A DNA stretch of 64,000 nucleotides from Heterobilharzia americana (lineage: Eukaryota > Platyhelminthes > Trematoda > Strigeidida > Schistosomatidae). The position numbers and the translations under genes were made by a program. Below the pieces are notes generated by a model. The model was not told where the DNA came from. It did not search any database and worked only from the letters and a program-made list of their open reading frames with translations. Each line of letters begins with the position of its first letter. Within the stretch, counting starts at the first letter, position 1. Below, piece after piece: positions 23,811-35,516 of this stretch. The stretch covers positions 127,473,113-127,537,112 of the forward strand of contig OX104127.1 of assembly GCA_944470555.2 (NCBI GenBank), given 5' to 3'.

Positions 23811-24755
23811 CAAGTTGTTAAAAACTACTAGGTGCTACGAGAAAACTAATCTCAGCGTTGACATAAGGAATGTTCTTAGCAATTTTGTTGTCTTTCTTCT
23901 TAGAGTTTCAGCGAACAAACCAACTTTGAAGTTTAGATTCACCTAAAGTACCTTCTTTAGCCAGGTGGTAGGGTTCTCTTTGAGAGGTTTTGGCTTTATA
24001 TTTTTATATATGAAGCGTCATGGGAAGCCATCTTGAATCAGAATCTTCGCTGGAAACTTTTTTGCTGCAACGTCTGACAAATTACTGTTAACTAACAAAT
24101 ATTAGTAGAAAACAGATATGTAGGCTTGCATAATTTCACAAATGAAACCGTCGAGAAGAGTCTCTTCACTTAAGTACTTGTTCCTCTTTTATGTGCTGAC
24201 GAATATCTTTTGCACAGAAAGTAATAAGACTAAATAAAGCAACGACAAGATTATCCTACTCATCATACAGCAGATGTTCCGGGGAATAATCGTATTTCCC
24301 AACAGACACTGAACTATGATCAGTCTGCTTGAAATTTCCAGCAATGAAAGGTAGCCTATTTGTTCCATGGTTGTTTTCTGCTTTTTTAAATGCAAATTGT
24401 AATGTGAATGACTAATAAACATACTGCAAAACATAACCCCCATTGTGGATGCACTTAATTCAGTAAAAATCTGTTGTTTTAATTTTTAATATCTCCAGAT
24501 ACTAATTGAGTGTGAAAGTAGTAAATAACATGCAGTTTGATTTAAACGAAAAATATTTGTGAGGATGATTTTGTAACCGTGATTATGCGCACAGCAGTAC
24601 TGATATACGAAAGTAGTTTTAGTCGAAAAATTAGCAAATCGGTAGCTTTCAGTGAAATTTGAATCATATCTGCTAACAAGAGTTCTTATGCGTATTTTCC
24701 CAACTTATTCATAGTGTATTAGCCAATAAGATCTGCTTTTTGAAAGCTATATCCC
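23811..24755. other. Intergenic, possible further Penelope 3' sequence
   Basis: The GAGAAGAGTCTCTTCACTTAAGTACTTGTTCCTCTTTTATG region at 24130-24195 resembles, in the opposite orientation, the 3' region of the relic near 2040-2080. No gene is supported; the minus frame at 24189-24443 has no motif. Confidence 0.4.
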
Positions 24756-24756
24756 T

Positions 24757-24825
24757 TGGGGTGCAGGTACATTCAGCTGACAAGTCACAAATAGGCAAAA
24801 CGCTAGTTCTCGATCCAATTATTAG
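24757..24825 (+). ncRNA. Decayed hammerhead-like motif of a Penelope-like element
   Basis: GGTGCAGGTACATTCAG leads into core CTGACAA, then GTCACAAATAGGC and AAAAC. It aligns with the motif at 2930-2872, which has GGTGCAGGTACACTCAG and CTGATAA. The GAAA word is AAAA here and the GTC site is blurred. Probably inactive. Confidence 0.6.
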
Positions 24826-24963
24826 CCGCTACACGTGGTAAGTATTCAAAAAATACATTCTACCATAGGAATATGAAAGTGAAATTCATGAATAATCATA
24901 AGAATCCACCAACTAAAGCCACAGGATGTGGTATAGTCGAAAAGAAGCTTGTTTCCCTAAATC

Positions 24964-25488
24964 TTGGTTTCTTGCTGCCTTGAAAAGGATTTGTCCAGCT
25001 GCTGGGTTAATCACACTCTACCAAAAGAATTGTTCACTGAGACAACCAGAGCTTCACAAGTCTTCTCTTCATGTCAGCTGCAACTGCATCTACCAATCCA
25101 TATGTACATACATACATACATTGGCAGAACAGAAAGAAGGGTTTATGATCACACATCTGAGCATATTCTAAGAAATTTGCGACTCAAAGTTGAAAAAGTC
25201 TTAAACAGCAATACCACTCGTCACCTTATTCATGGTGGATATGAAGTCGATATTCAGAAATCGTTCAGAATGATTAATAAACAAATGAATTCGAATTTCC
25301 CAAGTTTCGCTGAAGTGTTAGCCATTAAACGATTGAAACCAGACTTGTGTTCAGAAGGAAACAGTTATCGGTCCGTGCCTGTAGTAAAGACTTTCGTTTT
25401 GTTAACAATCATCATGTTTTTTACATATCACTGTCGATTCATACAAGTTGGTGTATTGTTTTTTGTTACTTTACAGTCACACCCGTAA
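24964..25488 (+). pseudogene. GIY-YIG endonuclease remnant of a Penelope-like element
   Basis: The 174-codon frame includes YIGRTERRVYDHTSEHI (about residues 50-66), the signature of the family nuclease with its Y-I-G, arginine and E-H residues. It continues through a LRNLRLKVEKVLNS region and FRMINKQMNS, which fit the C-terminal tail. Ahead of it the frame is shifted: the linker reads best in the frame starting at 24926, and the shift coincides with an ACAT microsatellite at about 25104-25118. A broken transposon gene. Confidence 0.78.
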
Positions 25489-25490
25489 CC

Positions 25491-26255
25491 TAGTTATCTA
25501 AATCCTACTCACATTAGCTCATAGTTGACATAAATCTTATGACCTTTCATACATTTTGTGTAAGCTTTTTCAATACGTTGGATTTATTTGACTCACCCTT
25601 CCTTCTTATCCAATTTCCAACCTGGAATATTTGTCTAGTCCTTCTGTATATTGGCAAACTTAGCTCAGCATACTTATTCACTCAACTCCTGCGTTTTCAA
25701 TTACTTCATATCCATGATATCTTTAGTTCAAGCCGACAATTTTCTGTCCACCAGATTTGAATATGCAGATATTTTGTATAAATTGATGTTAAAACTGCTT
25801 TAGGTTGTAAGCAGCTGATGAGAAACCACTGGACAAAATGGATCCACGCTATTCTGCTAAAGCTGTTATCCTTACTAGAGTTAAATTCGTGAGGAGAAAA
25901 AATCGTTTGGTGCTGACTTTTTATTTGGCACGGACTCTCGGAACAGTCTAGAGTCTACATTAAAAACGACTATAGACATCAAGAAACGTTTTAAACGTTA
26001 TGATAACCTTTCATATTGGTTGCAAATATGGAATGACTAAAAGGTACTACTACGAGTTTTCTGATAAACTTCTATGTACATTCACCTTACAAGTATGTTT
26101 TTTTGATAAAAACAACTTAAATCAACTTGACATAGGTTGTACTAAAGTATCAGCCACACCTGTTATGTGCGATCTTATGATAATGAAAGGTTTTCTAGAT
26201 TGTGGAGTGTGGGAATGTGTTTGAACTCAAGACCCATGGCTTGCATCAGTTAAAT
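25491..26255. other. Intergenic, nothing firm
   Basis: May include the 3' non-coding end of the Penelope relic. The frames at 25539-25760 and 26000-26224 carry no motif. Confidence 0.4.
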
Positions 26256-26257
26256 TT

Positions 26258-26550
26258 GGATTGGAATGAGAAGTCTTGATTAGGCAGACAATGTGAACAC
26301 TAACAAGCGGTAGTAAGGCGTCACGAATTCACATGGTAGTCGGGCAAAACCCATATTGATTGGAGTGGAATAAAAAGCTGGTTAGCAGTTGGACCTCGTA
26401 GCTCAGTTGGTAGAGCATCGAGCCGGGAACCCGGTGGTCGCTGGTTCGAATTCGGTGCGGTCTAAAGTTTCATTTCACCTTGAATCATCACGTAGTATAA
26501 ATACTAGTCAGCCAAACCACGGCTATCTTAGGTAGTCAAATGATGAACAT
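26258..26550 (+). repeat. ~300 bp repeat with embedded tRNA-like gene (copy 2)
   Basis: Inverted partner of 22592-22890, about 3.4 kb away. The two agree across flank, tRNA-like core and 3' side. The centre (about 26325-26520) is almost base-for-base identical. Confidence 0.8.
26391..26464 (+). pseudogene. tRNA-like sequence (GGG anticodon position)
   Basis: Same sequence as the minus-strand core at 22678-22750, with the same weak acceptor and anticodon stems and the same C33. That both copies share these departures suggests a fixed repeat consensus and not independent decay. Confidence 0.7.
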
Positions 26551-26589
26551 GAAATTTTCCAACGTTAAGAGTGTACGCGTACTTGCACA

Positions 26590-26592
<3 letters not shown>

Positions 26593-26640
<48 letters not shown>
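26593..26640. repeat. (AT)n microsatellite
   Basis: 24 AT units following the tRNA-like repeat. Confidence 0.95.
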
Positions 26641-26643
<3 letters not shown>

Positions 26644-27820
26644 ATTGTAAAGTGTTTTGCAATAACATCTTCAGACGGCTGGAAAACATTAATCCAGTTA
26701 TATGATTCTAAAATTGAAATATGAAATTATTCATGCCAAATTTTGACATGTTTTCTCATAAATATCTATGGAACAGATTTATGAAATAGATTTTTAGCGA
26801 TACCAGAGTCATGTATGATCACCTAGGAAATAATGTGAATAAGATTAAATATTTTACTTAGTAAAATATTTAACAATTGTGAAAACAGAAAGTGTGGGAG
26901 AACGCCCAAAAATCTTGTGGTTATTTAAGGAAATATTCTTATGGTTTATAATTTTATCAGCGTAAAACTTTATCCTTCATATCGCTTCTGAAAAACCTCG
27001 ATAACAGTACTTGAGACTCCAATACATCCAGAGGGTAGGTAAAAACTTAATGATTACCTATTCTATCGTTCTCTGTGAAGAACAATCAGAATGATAACGT
27101 CTTTACCATGCTACATAATAGCAAGCTAATGAGTCAGCATGTTGGACAACAATTCCTTTTTGACATATATCACTATTTCTGTCCTTAAAAATGAATAATT
27201 CCCAAGACCAATGAAAAAACGATTTTAAAACTTAAATTAAAAAACCAATACTAAAATTCTCAGTTTTTACTGTTTTTTCGGTAAAAAAGGACTCCTCACC
27301 AAAATTATTAATCATAGTCCATTTAAAATGAACACATTCAAAGTTTTTACTGGACCTAAATGCAAAAGCTTGCTACAAAGAATAGCACAGGTTGACCAGT
27401 TTGCAATTCAATGAAGATTTAAAAAGTTCTACATTGCTGGATGTAGAAGGTCGGATTCTGATCCGATCGCTTGAAAACTAGCAGTTAGAAGTGGAAGAAA
27501 ATGTAGTTTATCAAATTATTATCCAATACGAATTTTAGGAGGCACTGATCAGCATTATTGGACATATATCTGAATTATTCTAGCTAGGCTGCTTCCATTT
27601 GAGTGCGTATACCTCTGACTTTCATGGGTTTATATTGTTCAGTAAATGCAAACAATGCTTTACTACTTATTCAGTATAATGGTCAAGGTAAAATTAATGG
27701 AGAAAACTAGTTAATAAACTTCATTTTGGAAGGTTTAGATCTGTCTTATACCTTCATGAACAAAAGAGAGTAATTTTAAAGGGTATAAAAACCACTAACA
27801 CTAACGCAGAGTAGACAGTA

Positions 27821-27825
<5 letters not shown>
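26641..27825. other. Intergenic, nothing recognised
   Basis: AT-rich, no supported feature. Confidence 0.4.

Positions 27826-27874
<49 letters not shown>
27826..27874. repeat. (AT)n microsatellite at 5' edge of RTE-1
   Basis: About 24 units immediately before the LINE. A shorter (AT)n lies at its 3' edge (31090-31106), so the element may have inserted into a TA tract. A target duplication cannot be told apart from the repeat. Confidence 0.9.
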
Positions 27875-27875
<1 letters not shown>

Positions 27876-28071
27876 CCTCGCCTGGTTAACTAGTTTACTA
27901 GTTACTAGCCGGTCCTAAGCCCGGGTAAAGAGGGAAGGTTGGGCATAGGGCTAGCAACCCTACCCCGTAAAACAAATCTAACCGCTAAAGAAACTTCAAA
28001 GCACAAACAAAATATAAAAAATGAAAACAAACTTATTCCCCGCTGGAATCGGAGAGGCGAAATGACGCCAG

Positions 28072-28917
28072 TTGGTGAAAGCCTTCGGGAAGCCAATTGG
28101 CCGATGTGTCTTCTCTCTCTCGATGAAAGCGAAAGTAAACGTGGGGACATGGAATGTCCGCACGATGTTTGAACCCAGTAAGGCAGCCCAGATTGCAAAG
28201 GAGATGAGAAGGTATAACATCGAAGTGCTTGGGATTTGCGAAAGCAGATGGAATGGGAGTGGACTCTCCAAACTGTCAACTGGAGAATCAATAATCTACT
28301 CCGGTCACCCAGACGCCAACCACGAGCACACTGAGGGAGTGGCTATCATGATGTCCTCAAGAGCATCGAAGGCTCTCATGCAGTGGGAACCAATCTCCTC
28401 CAGGATCATGACAGCAAGATTCAACTCAAAAGGAAGAAAGGTCACAATCATACAATGTTATGCACCTACAAATAATGCAGAGCAAGAGAAAAAGGAGGAA
28501 TTCTACAGACAACTTCAGTCAACACTGGACAAGACGTCAGTTGGCGATATCAAAATTCTAATGGGCGACATGAATGCCAAACTGGGAGGGGACAACACGG
28601 GAAGAGAACTAACCATGGGTCGAGAGGCGCTAGGTGAAATGAATGAGAATGGAGAATTGTTTGCAGAATTCTGTGCATTCAACGATTTGGTGATTGGAGG
28701 CAGTGTGTTCAGGCACAAGGATATCCACAAAGCGACATGGATTTCACCAGATGGACACACTAAAAATCAAATCGACTTTATCTCAATCTCAAGAAAATGG
28801 AGACGCAGTCTACTTAACACAAGGTCAAGAAGAGGAGCAGATGTAGGTTCAGACCACTCACTATCTAGTGCAAGGAACCTTCCAAATCAAGTTAAAAGCC
28901 TTCAAGGAAGCTGGTGA
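28072..28917 (+). pseudogene. RTE-1 endonuclease domain (frame-broken)
   Basis: 281 codons of an apurinic/apyrimidinic-like endonuclease, which nicks genomic DNA to prime reverse transcription. Catalytic words in order: TWNVRT (26-31), the ICESRW acidic residue E57, QCYAPT (128-133), GDMN (165-168), ATWIS (221-225), QIDF (233-236) and SDH (260-262). All expected residues are present. The true start is probably the second Met, at residue 18, just before VNVGTWNVR. Just after SDH (near 28855) the frame slips relative to the family, and the last ~20 codons are not homologous. Confidence 0.85.
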
Positions 28918-28998
28918 TAGACCTCAATTCAAGTACAACACTCGGAAACTGAAGGATGAAACTACAAAGGAGATCTTCAAAGCAGCCATCAAGACAAA

Positions 28999-29700
28999 AT
29001 GGGAGATTCGAGGAACATCCCTGAAGAAACCTGTGTAGAAGAACACTGGAAGTCTTTGAAAGCTATGTGGAAAGAAACCTGCACAACAGTATTAGGAAGG
29101 AAGAAGAAAGAAGACAAGGAATGGATCTCGACGGATACCTGGAAGCTGATAGAGGAGAGGAGGATGGTGAAGCAGAAGATAAACCAGTGCAAGGATGCTC
29201 AACGACAAGAGGAACTGAGCACAATGTATAAAACACTGGATAAAGAAGTGAAGAAGAGTGCACGCAAAGACAAAAGACACTTCTACGACACACTGGCAAG
29301 TGAAGCAGAACAGGCTGCAGGTAAGAGAGACCTGACGACATTGTATCAAATAACCAGGTTGCTATCAGGGAAGAGACCAACACAGATGAAACCAATAAAA
29401 GATGAAGAAGGAAATTTAATTACAAAAGAAGAGAAACAGAGGAAACGATGGGCCGACCACTTCAAGAAGCTCTTGAATCGACCACCACCTGCACTTCGTC
29501 CAGAAATACCACCTGCAGCCGCTGAATTACAAGTGAACATAAATCCCCCAACGAAAATGGAAGTCCTGAACGCCATAAAGCTACTGAAATGCGGGAAAGC
29601 AGCAGGACCAGATGGAATACCGCCAGAAGCACTGAGAACAGATGCAGAGACAACAGCGGACATGCTCACACCACTATTGCAGAAGGTGTGGAGGAAGAGA
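28999..29700 (+). pseudogene. RTE-1 linker and N-terminal RT part
   Basis: The frame is highly charged (many K/E), with an RRQEELSTMYKTLDKEVKKSARKDKR-type linker, then DHFKKLLNRPPP and KCGKAAGPDGIPPEAL (RT region 0/1) near 29590-29640. It follows the endonuclease by a frame break and continues into the RT frame after a one-base slip near 29690. The open frame runs on to 29817, but the residues after about 29700 are out of frame with the family. Confidence 0.82.
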
Positions 29701-31079
29701 AGGTACCTGACGATTGGAAGAAGGGTTACCTTGTCAAACTGCCGAAGAAGGGAGACCTCAGTGCTTGCAAGAACTGGCGCGGAATCACTCTCCTATCCAC
29801 CCCAAGTAAAATATTAAGCCGCATCATCCTGGAGAGGCTTAAAGACGCACTGGATTCAAAACTGCGACCGGAACAGGCAGGCTTCAGGAAGTACAAATCA
29901 TGTGCTGACCAAATTGCAACGCTTCGTATCATCATAGAACAGAGCGTAGAATGGCAATCAGCTCTATACCTCAACTTCATCGACTTTGAGAAGGCCTTTG
30001 ACAGCGTCGACCGAGAAGTAATTTGGAAACTGCTTCAATACTACGGAGTACCGCAAACCTTTATCCGCCTCATTCAACAACTATATGAAGATGCCACATG
30101 CCAAGTAATCCACAATGGGAAGCTCAGTGATGCCTTTGAAGTGAAGACAGGAGTGAAACAAGGTTGCCTACTATCCCCCATGATATTCCTTATTGTGGTG
30201 GACTGGATCATGCAGCAAACAGTAGGCAGCGAGAAGAGGGGGATACACTGGACGACGGAAAAGAACCTAGAAGACTTGGATTTCGCCGATGACTTATGCC
30301 TAATGTCACATAAACTTGAAGATCTGCAGGCAAAAACTAACAAGTTGACAGAAGAGGCAGCTAAGACGGGACTTCAGGTGAATATAGAGAAGACAGAAGT
30401 GATGAAGATACCGCACCACCACCATCAACAACAACAACAAACTCCAATCACCGTCAACGGGAGAAACTTGAAGGAAGTAACCTCCTTCACTTATCTAGGA
30501 AGCACTGTTTCAACTACAGGCGGGACGGACGAGGACGTCAAAGTCAGAATCGGAAAAGCAAGACAGGCGTTCATTAGCCTGAAACCAGTGTGGAGATCTT
30601 CTGCACTCAGCATGCGGAACAAGATACGGATTTTCAACACCAACGTCAAGTCAGTGCTCTTGTATGGCTCAGAGACTTGGCGCGTCACGAAAGGCATTTC
30701 CAATAAACTACAGACATTCATCAACAACTGCTTACGCTCGCTGCTGAAGATCAGATGGCCAGAAAAAATAAGCAACAAGGAACTCTGGGAACGAACCAAC
30801 CAAGAACCTATCACGCAACAAATATGCAGGAAGAAGTGGAGATGGATTGGCCATGCACTGAGAAGGCCGACTGAGGACATCACGCGTCAGGCCCTCGAGT
30901 GGAATCCCCATGGGAAGCGACGAGTTGGACGTCCGAGGGTGACATGGAGGAGGTCATGCGAGGAGGAAATGAGAGGTTGTGGGCTGTCGTGGAACCAGGT
31001 TCAAAAGATCTCAGAGAACAGAGGTCACTGGAGGCGTGCTACTGAAGCCCTATGTTCCACTAGGAACCCAAGGGACTAA
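29690..31079 (+). pseudogene. RTE-1 reverse transcriptase and C-terminal domain
   Basis: The open frame starts at 29589, but homologous sequence begins about residue 34 (EEEKVPDDW). RT boxes follow in order: GYLVKLPKKGD, QAGFR (96-100), FEKAFDSVD (133-141, motif A aspartate), KQGCLLSP (190-197, motif B) and FADDL (232-236, motif C double aspartate). The thumb and C-terminal part end with WRWIGHALRR and TWRRSCEEEM before a TAA-tail stop. All catalytic residues are present. This half alone is uninterrupted for ~460 codons. Confidence 0.88.
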
Positions 31080-31107
31080 TAATAATATAAATATATATAT
31101 ATATAAG

Positions 31108-33032
31108 TATGTCTTTTGATTTAATAGGAAATATACTTTTACGAATTAAACCTTGCAAAAACAAGTTTTTGATACAAAATTATATCAATGAATAACAACT
31201 CATGTCAGAAAGAACTGGTTTGGAATGTAATTTATTGAGGCTGAATTGAATCAACCAACTCTGATAACCGTACATGATGACGCAATAAGTGATTACCCTT
31301 TTTACTAATAGTGAAAACCATTAACACGCAATGAAGACAAAATTCAATAACTTGACGAAAAAAGAATCTGAGGAACCATTTTTTTCAAACAGTAAAATAT
31401 CCATCATTGAGTCGAATAAAAAGATAGTTTCAGGGAATACCATTCCAACCTACTTCTATTCCACAAGTGCCTGACCTCGTAAATGTTACATTGTCTTCAG
31501 TAATCAGTCATCTTCGTAACTGTTATAAGTAACGTTAAAAGGATCGGATCTTTATTATTTGTAGCGAAAATAAGCGAAATAAGTCTTGAGAAGAGTTTAA
31601 ATGACAGTCAGACTTCGATCAGTGCTACACGTTAGAAGCTGAAACATGCTAGATGTCCCATTATCTGAATATTCAGAAAGAACTGAAAATTCTGTTCGAT
31701 GAGCCATTCTCAAAAAACCTATTTTATATTAATCACTTGATCAACTTTCAAATTATTTACCTCTGGGTTGAAGTAGGTCTTCATTTATCCTGTCATCTCA
31801 TTTGCCAGAAAAGCATGCGATGATGACATTATCAAGGAAGAAAGTTTTTATGCAACAGCAACACCCCAATCGAGGCTCGAGGAAGATACTGTCAACAAAA
31901 CTTCATTTTAAAGTGACACTGTTAAAAATACCTTCCTCAAATGTTTTCCGGAATCTCTGAATAGCCATCCGTGCTGTAGATGTTTTCCAGTTACCCCCTC
32001 ATAAAAGCAGATTCTTCTTCAGCCTACAGATGATAATGTTACACACGTAGACATATTGACTTGTATTAGCGAGTTTAAAAGTTTATTAGGAGCTTAATAA
32101 GTTAGTCATTTCATTCCGCGACTAACTAAGCGTTATCTTGAAAAATACTCATGTTAGGTAAAAAAAGTGTTAAGTAGTATTTATTCTGACTACTCAAAGG
32201 TATACTTCCAAATAAAAACACTTGGAATGGATAGTTTTCAAAGTTAGATCGTCTTAAGGAGGGGAATTAATATTATCACTTCAGTTTCCTCAAGAATAAG
32301 AAAAATATGCACGAAGGTGCTATCAACGACGGGTTAAAGAGCCTGCGAGAAGTACTCATGGGAAACATTTATCAACTGAAATTTATAGATAAGAATCTAG
32401 AACCAAAGGACCTCATGCAAAACGTATACACATTGCTACAAAAATTTGTTTTAGTATTGAACCTTGGGTTGAAGGGTGACTAGGCTGCAGACACCATTAG
32501 GAAATGACTGAAAAGATCCATAAACAGAACATTTCTTTGCTGCCAATTTCAGGGTTACTTTCTCTTGTCAGAAGCACATTCCTCAGTACTCAAAGGACAA
32601 GCTGGAGAAGTGGCCAAACCCGTGTGTGCATCAGTTTACTTGTTTCTGCAGAGTCAAGTACATGTATCATGCTATACGCCAGCTTGTGTAAGGCATTCGT
32701 GAACACTATTCAGCCTAGTTGGTAAAAGGATAACAGATATGTATCTTCAGCTCTGTAAGAGAATACCTAGTAGCTTCAGAAACTTATACTCCCCTGAAAA
32801 ATCCTTCAAACTTTTGTATGAAGTATTACAAGGCTATGTGAAAGGAGTTAAGAAAAGACACCATGACATGGTTGAAGCTATACAAATTCTAAAGTTCAAA
32901 CCACCATGGTGTGTTCAGTGAAGTACGTGAAAATCCCTCCCTTTCGATGACCATCGTAAATGAACGGTAATTGTAGACAATTCTCTTATGCACAATTGTT
33001 TTATTTTGTAGTCGTTTGTTTATCTTCCCGTT

Positions 33033-33034
<2 letters not shown>
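31108..33034. other. Intergenic, nothing recognised
   Basis: The short frames at 32504-32725 and 32739-32921 lack motifs. No repeats matched. Confidence 0.4.

Positions 33035-33108
<74 letters not shown>
33035..33108. repeat. (AT)n microsatellite
   Basis: About 36 AT units, the longest such tract in the window. It produces a meaningless Ile-Tyr frame on the minus strand. Confidence 0.95.
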
Positions 33109-33112
<4 letters not shown>

Positions 33113-33811
33113 AATAGACAAATCTAATATGGTATATGTATATATATTGCGTAACTTTCTTTTTTCATGCAACATATTTTGACTTTTGACCGGAAACCAT
33201 TTTATAATATTCTGTCCTTTCTATTATGTGTTCACAAATGTACGGTCACGATAATGAGTTAATCGAAAAGAAATTTTTTTCCTCGCTACAGTCACCTCTC
33301 ATTTTCTTACAATTTAAATCTATTCAAACCAAAAATCATGGAGATTAAAAATCTATGCGAAATTAAAATATTACAAACCTACGCCTTTCAAGTTTGCATT
33401 TAAATGAAGTACAAGTAACCAATTCCTTTACATTGGTCTCAAAATGAAATTTGAAGTTTTGTTTCTCTAGAAAAATCCCGTAGTCAAGTATTTATGTCTC
33501 ATTCCCCAACTCGAACTTATTTCTCCGTTCCAGACTATTCATTATATTATATAGTATTCTAGTTGACTTTCTACGCCATTGTTATCTTGTTGACTTTCAA
33601 CAACACCAAAATTATTTTTAAGCTTATATCCACAACCAAACATACAGCATTCATGTATAGGTCTATCAAGGTTTCGGCTCATGTTCATTTTCAAAAATAT
33701 GGCTTGGAAATAAACAGCAAGATGCGAAGATGACTTGTTAAATCAGGCTTCGAAAGCCTTATGTGCTGTAATATAAAGTGGTCGAATAACAATTTTAATT
33801 TCTATTAGTTG

Positions 33812-34000
33812 GATGAGGGCAATCAGCAGGAAGCCCTGGACCTAGGTTTCTTGCTTTTCGGCATTCGTCAGTAAGGCGTATCTGCAACAGCTACGAAACT
33901 GTTTTCCTACCTGAGATTCAAACCCGTGTCATCCATTGCCGTAGTCAGATAAATTACCACTGAGCTATTCGGGCCCCGACAAACTTATTGTAGGGTTGTC
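33812..34000 (-). mobile_element. tRNA-derived SINE, left half of a head-to-head pair
   Basis: On the minus strand: A-box TAGCTCAGTGGTAATT and B-box GGGTTTGAATCTC (about 33975-33920), followed by the body (AGATACGCCTTAC..., AAACCTAGGTCCAGGGC) ending near 33812. The head is the best preserved of this family in the window. Confidence 0.7.
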
Positions 34001-34112
34001 CTACGGGAGGTCAGACGCAGTAGAGGTTGAAGATACACCTTGCTGACAAGTGCCAGTAAGCACGAAACCTAGGTACAGGGCTTCCTGCCGACTACCTCCG
34101 TCCAGCTAACAT
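34001..34112 (+). mobile_element. tRNA-derived SINE fragment, right half of a head-to-head pair
   Basis: The plus-strand body (GATACACCTTGCTGACAAG, ACGAAACCTAGGTACAGGGC, TTCCTGCCGAC) is the inverse of 33812-33890. It lacks its own head. Together the two form an imperfect palindrome with ~80 bp arms around the tRNA-like head. Confidence 0.65.
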
Positions 34113-34254
34113 CTATCAAAGTGCATCGCTATGCTAAGTCGCCTAGTCTGGTGGCCACATTGCAAAATGATGAACAGAACTAGATCAGCACTTAGGACTA
34201 GACAACATGAAGTTGGTTACTCTCCAGTGACCAATCAATGTATTTTTAACTCCT

Positions 34255-35510
34255 TATATGCTATGAAAAAGCTAATCTTTTAAATGAAATATAGAACTCT
34301 TGAAATCTAACAATATTCGTTTCAACATACACTGGAAATTAGGAGGTCTCATAGAATTGTGATGAGATTCAAACCGCTCGTTTTTTGGTCACCCGCCTGA
34401 ACCTTAAACAAATGTTAACCTAGAATAAGACTTTTTTGCAACTTCAGTGACTTTGTCTCTGAACATTTGGATAATTATCAGCTAAGGTTATGTAAAACAG
34501 TCTCATTTTGAATCTTTGTTGTTGCTGAACAGTCGAGATAGATAAAATGTTAAAACAGACTTGAGCCTAGATTTGAAATATCACAAGGATGAAAAACACC
34601 ACATGAAATTTCAATAAGTTTGATAATATCATTGCAATCATTATTCTTCATTTAGGAAAAAAATATAGATCAGATGATTAAATTTTATGCTCTTAAAAGC
34701 TATGTGAAGCTTTAAAATGTAAGCATCATTCTGACTTCACAACACATTAACTTGTTCATTGGTATGCCATACCTCTATACAGTTGGCTATAGCCAACTAG
34801 ACTAATATATTGATCAAAGGAATTCAGTCAAACAACTATTTTGGAGAAAAATTGTATAGAATTTTAAACTTATTTCCCAGGATTATCCCAAACAATAAAT
34901 TACTAGATTTTGAAATTGTATATAATGAATTTCGTTAAATTTTAATTTGAATTACCTAGTTTACAAGAATCTTTACCGCACATTTTGCCTCTTTGCAAAT
35001 TTCTAGAGGCCTGAGATTATCCTCAAGACATATAAAAGCTGATAATATTGAGTCACAACCAGGAATAAGTGCCTGTTTTGGACTATGAACACTCCCGGTT
35101 CCACCAAGTTGCTCTGGCCGAAGAGGGTGGGGAGAAAATCAAACAATGAGGTCCACTGTTTAAGACTCGAATACCTAAATCAAAGAGTCAAATATCAAAC
35201 TAGTAATGAAAAGGTTTCCAGTCTCATAAATTTTAGGCTAAGAAGCTTGTAAAACATTGAAGCCCTAAAGTTTAACAATCAAAATACAGAAAGACAAACA
35301 TTAAACGATTTGTAACGAGTAATTAGTGGGTTGCAAAGGGAATAAAAACTTTGACGTACATTAAAAAAGAAACAGCTACGATAAAAGCTATCATAGTTTC
35401 ATGATTACGGATACAGACTCATGGTTTGCTCATGAAAGTTGTTACATTTACAAACTTTGAGAAATTTATCGATAAGTGCTCGTTAACAGAAATATGCAGA
35501 ACATTGTTTT
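34255..35510. other. Intergenic, nothing recognised
   Basis: No supported feature. Just before it, 34165-34245 holds the inverse of the dispersed module at 10420-10520. Confidence 0.4.
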
Positions 35511-35516
35511 GGTATT

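Larger units (their letters stand above)
24757..25490 (+). mobile_element. Penelope-like element relic (hammerhead motif plus endonuclease)
   Basis: Order on the plus strand: a hammerhead-like motif (24757-24825), a short non-coding stretch, the linker (ALKRICPAAGLITLY from about 24979), then the GIY-YIG domain. The RT domain is missing. This is the same layout as the relic at 2000-2935 (hammerhead directly upstream of the nuclease part), on the other strand and more diverged. Confidence 0.72.
27876..31090 (+). mobile_element. RTE-1 LINE, nearly full-length, recently active-looking
   Basis: A 3.2 kb non-LTR retrotransposon of the RTE clade. It starts with a ~200 bp 5' UTR (CGCCTGGTTAACTAG...), followed by an AP-type endonuclease, a linker, a reverse transcriptase and a ~15 bp 3' tail of TAA-like units. 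The 5' start is set by its match to 4800-5042 and 11130. The coding region is broken in three places: near 28855 (out of the EN frame), between about 28925 and 29010 (into the linker frame) and near 29690 (into the RT frame). It is otherwise open for long stretches, so it is much younger than the 11-14.6 kb copy. SR2- or Perere-3-type elements are the likely named relatives; the exact family was not tested. Confidence 0.9.

Noticed and set aside
25800..25880. CTGATGAG followed by GGACAAAA as a hammerhead
   Set aside because: No stem II pairing and no cleavage triplet in the right place; only the core word matches.
27905..28291. 128-codon minus-strand frame
   Set aside because: Shadow of the RTE-1 5' UTR and endonuclease; the same shadow appears at other RTE-1 copies.
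32889..33113. 74-codon frame
   Set aside because: Translation of an (AT)n tract giving alternating Ile-Tyr.
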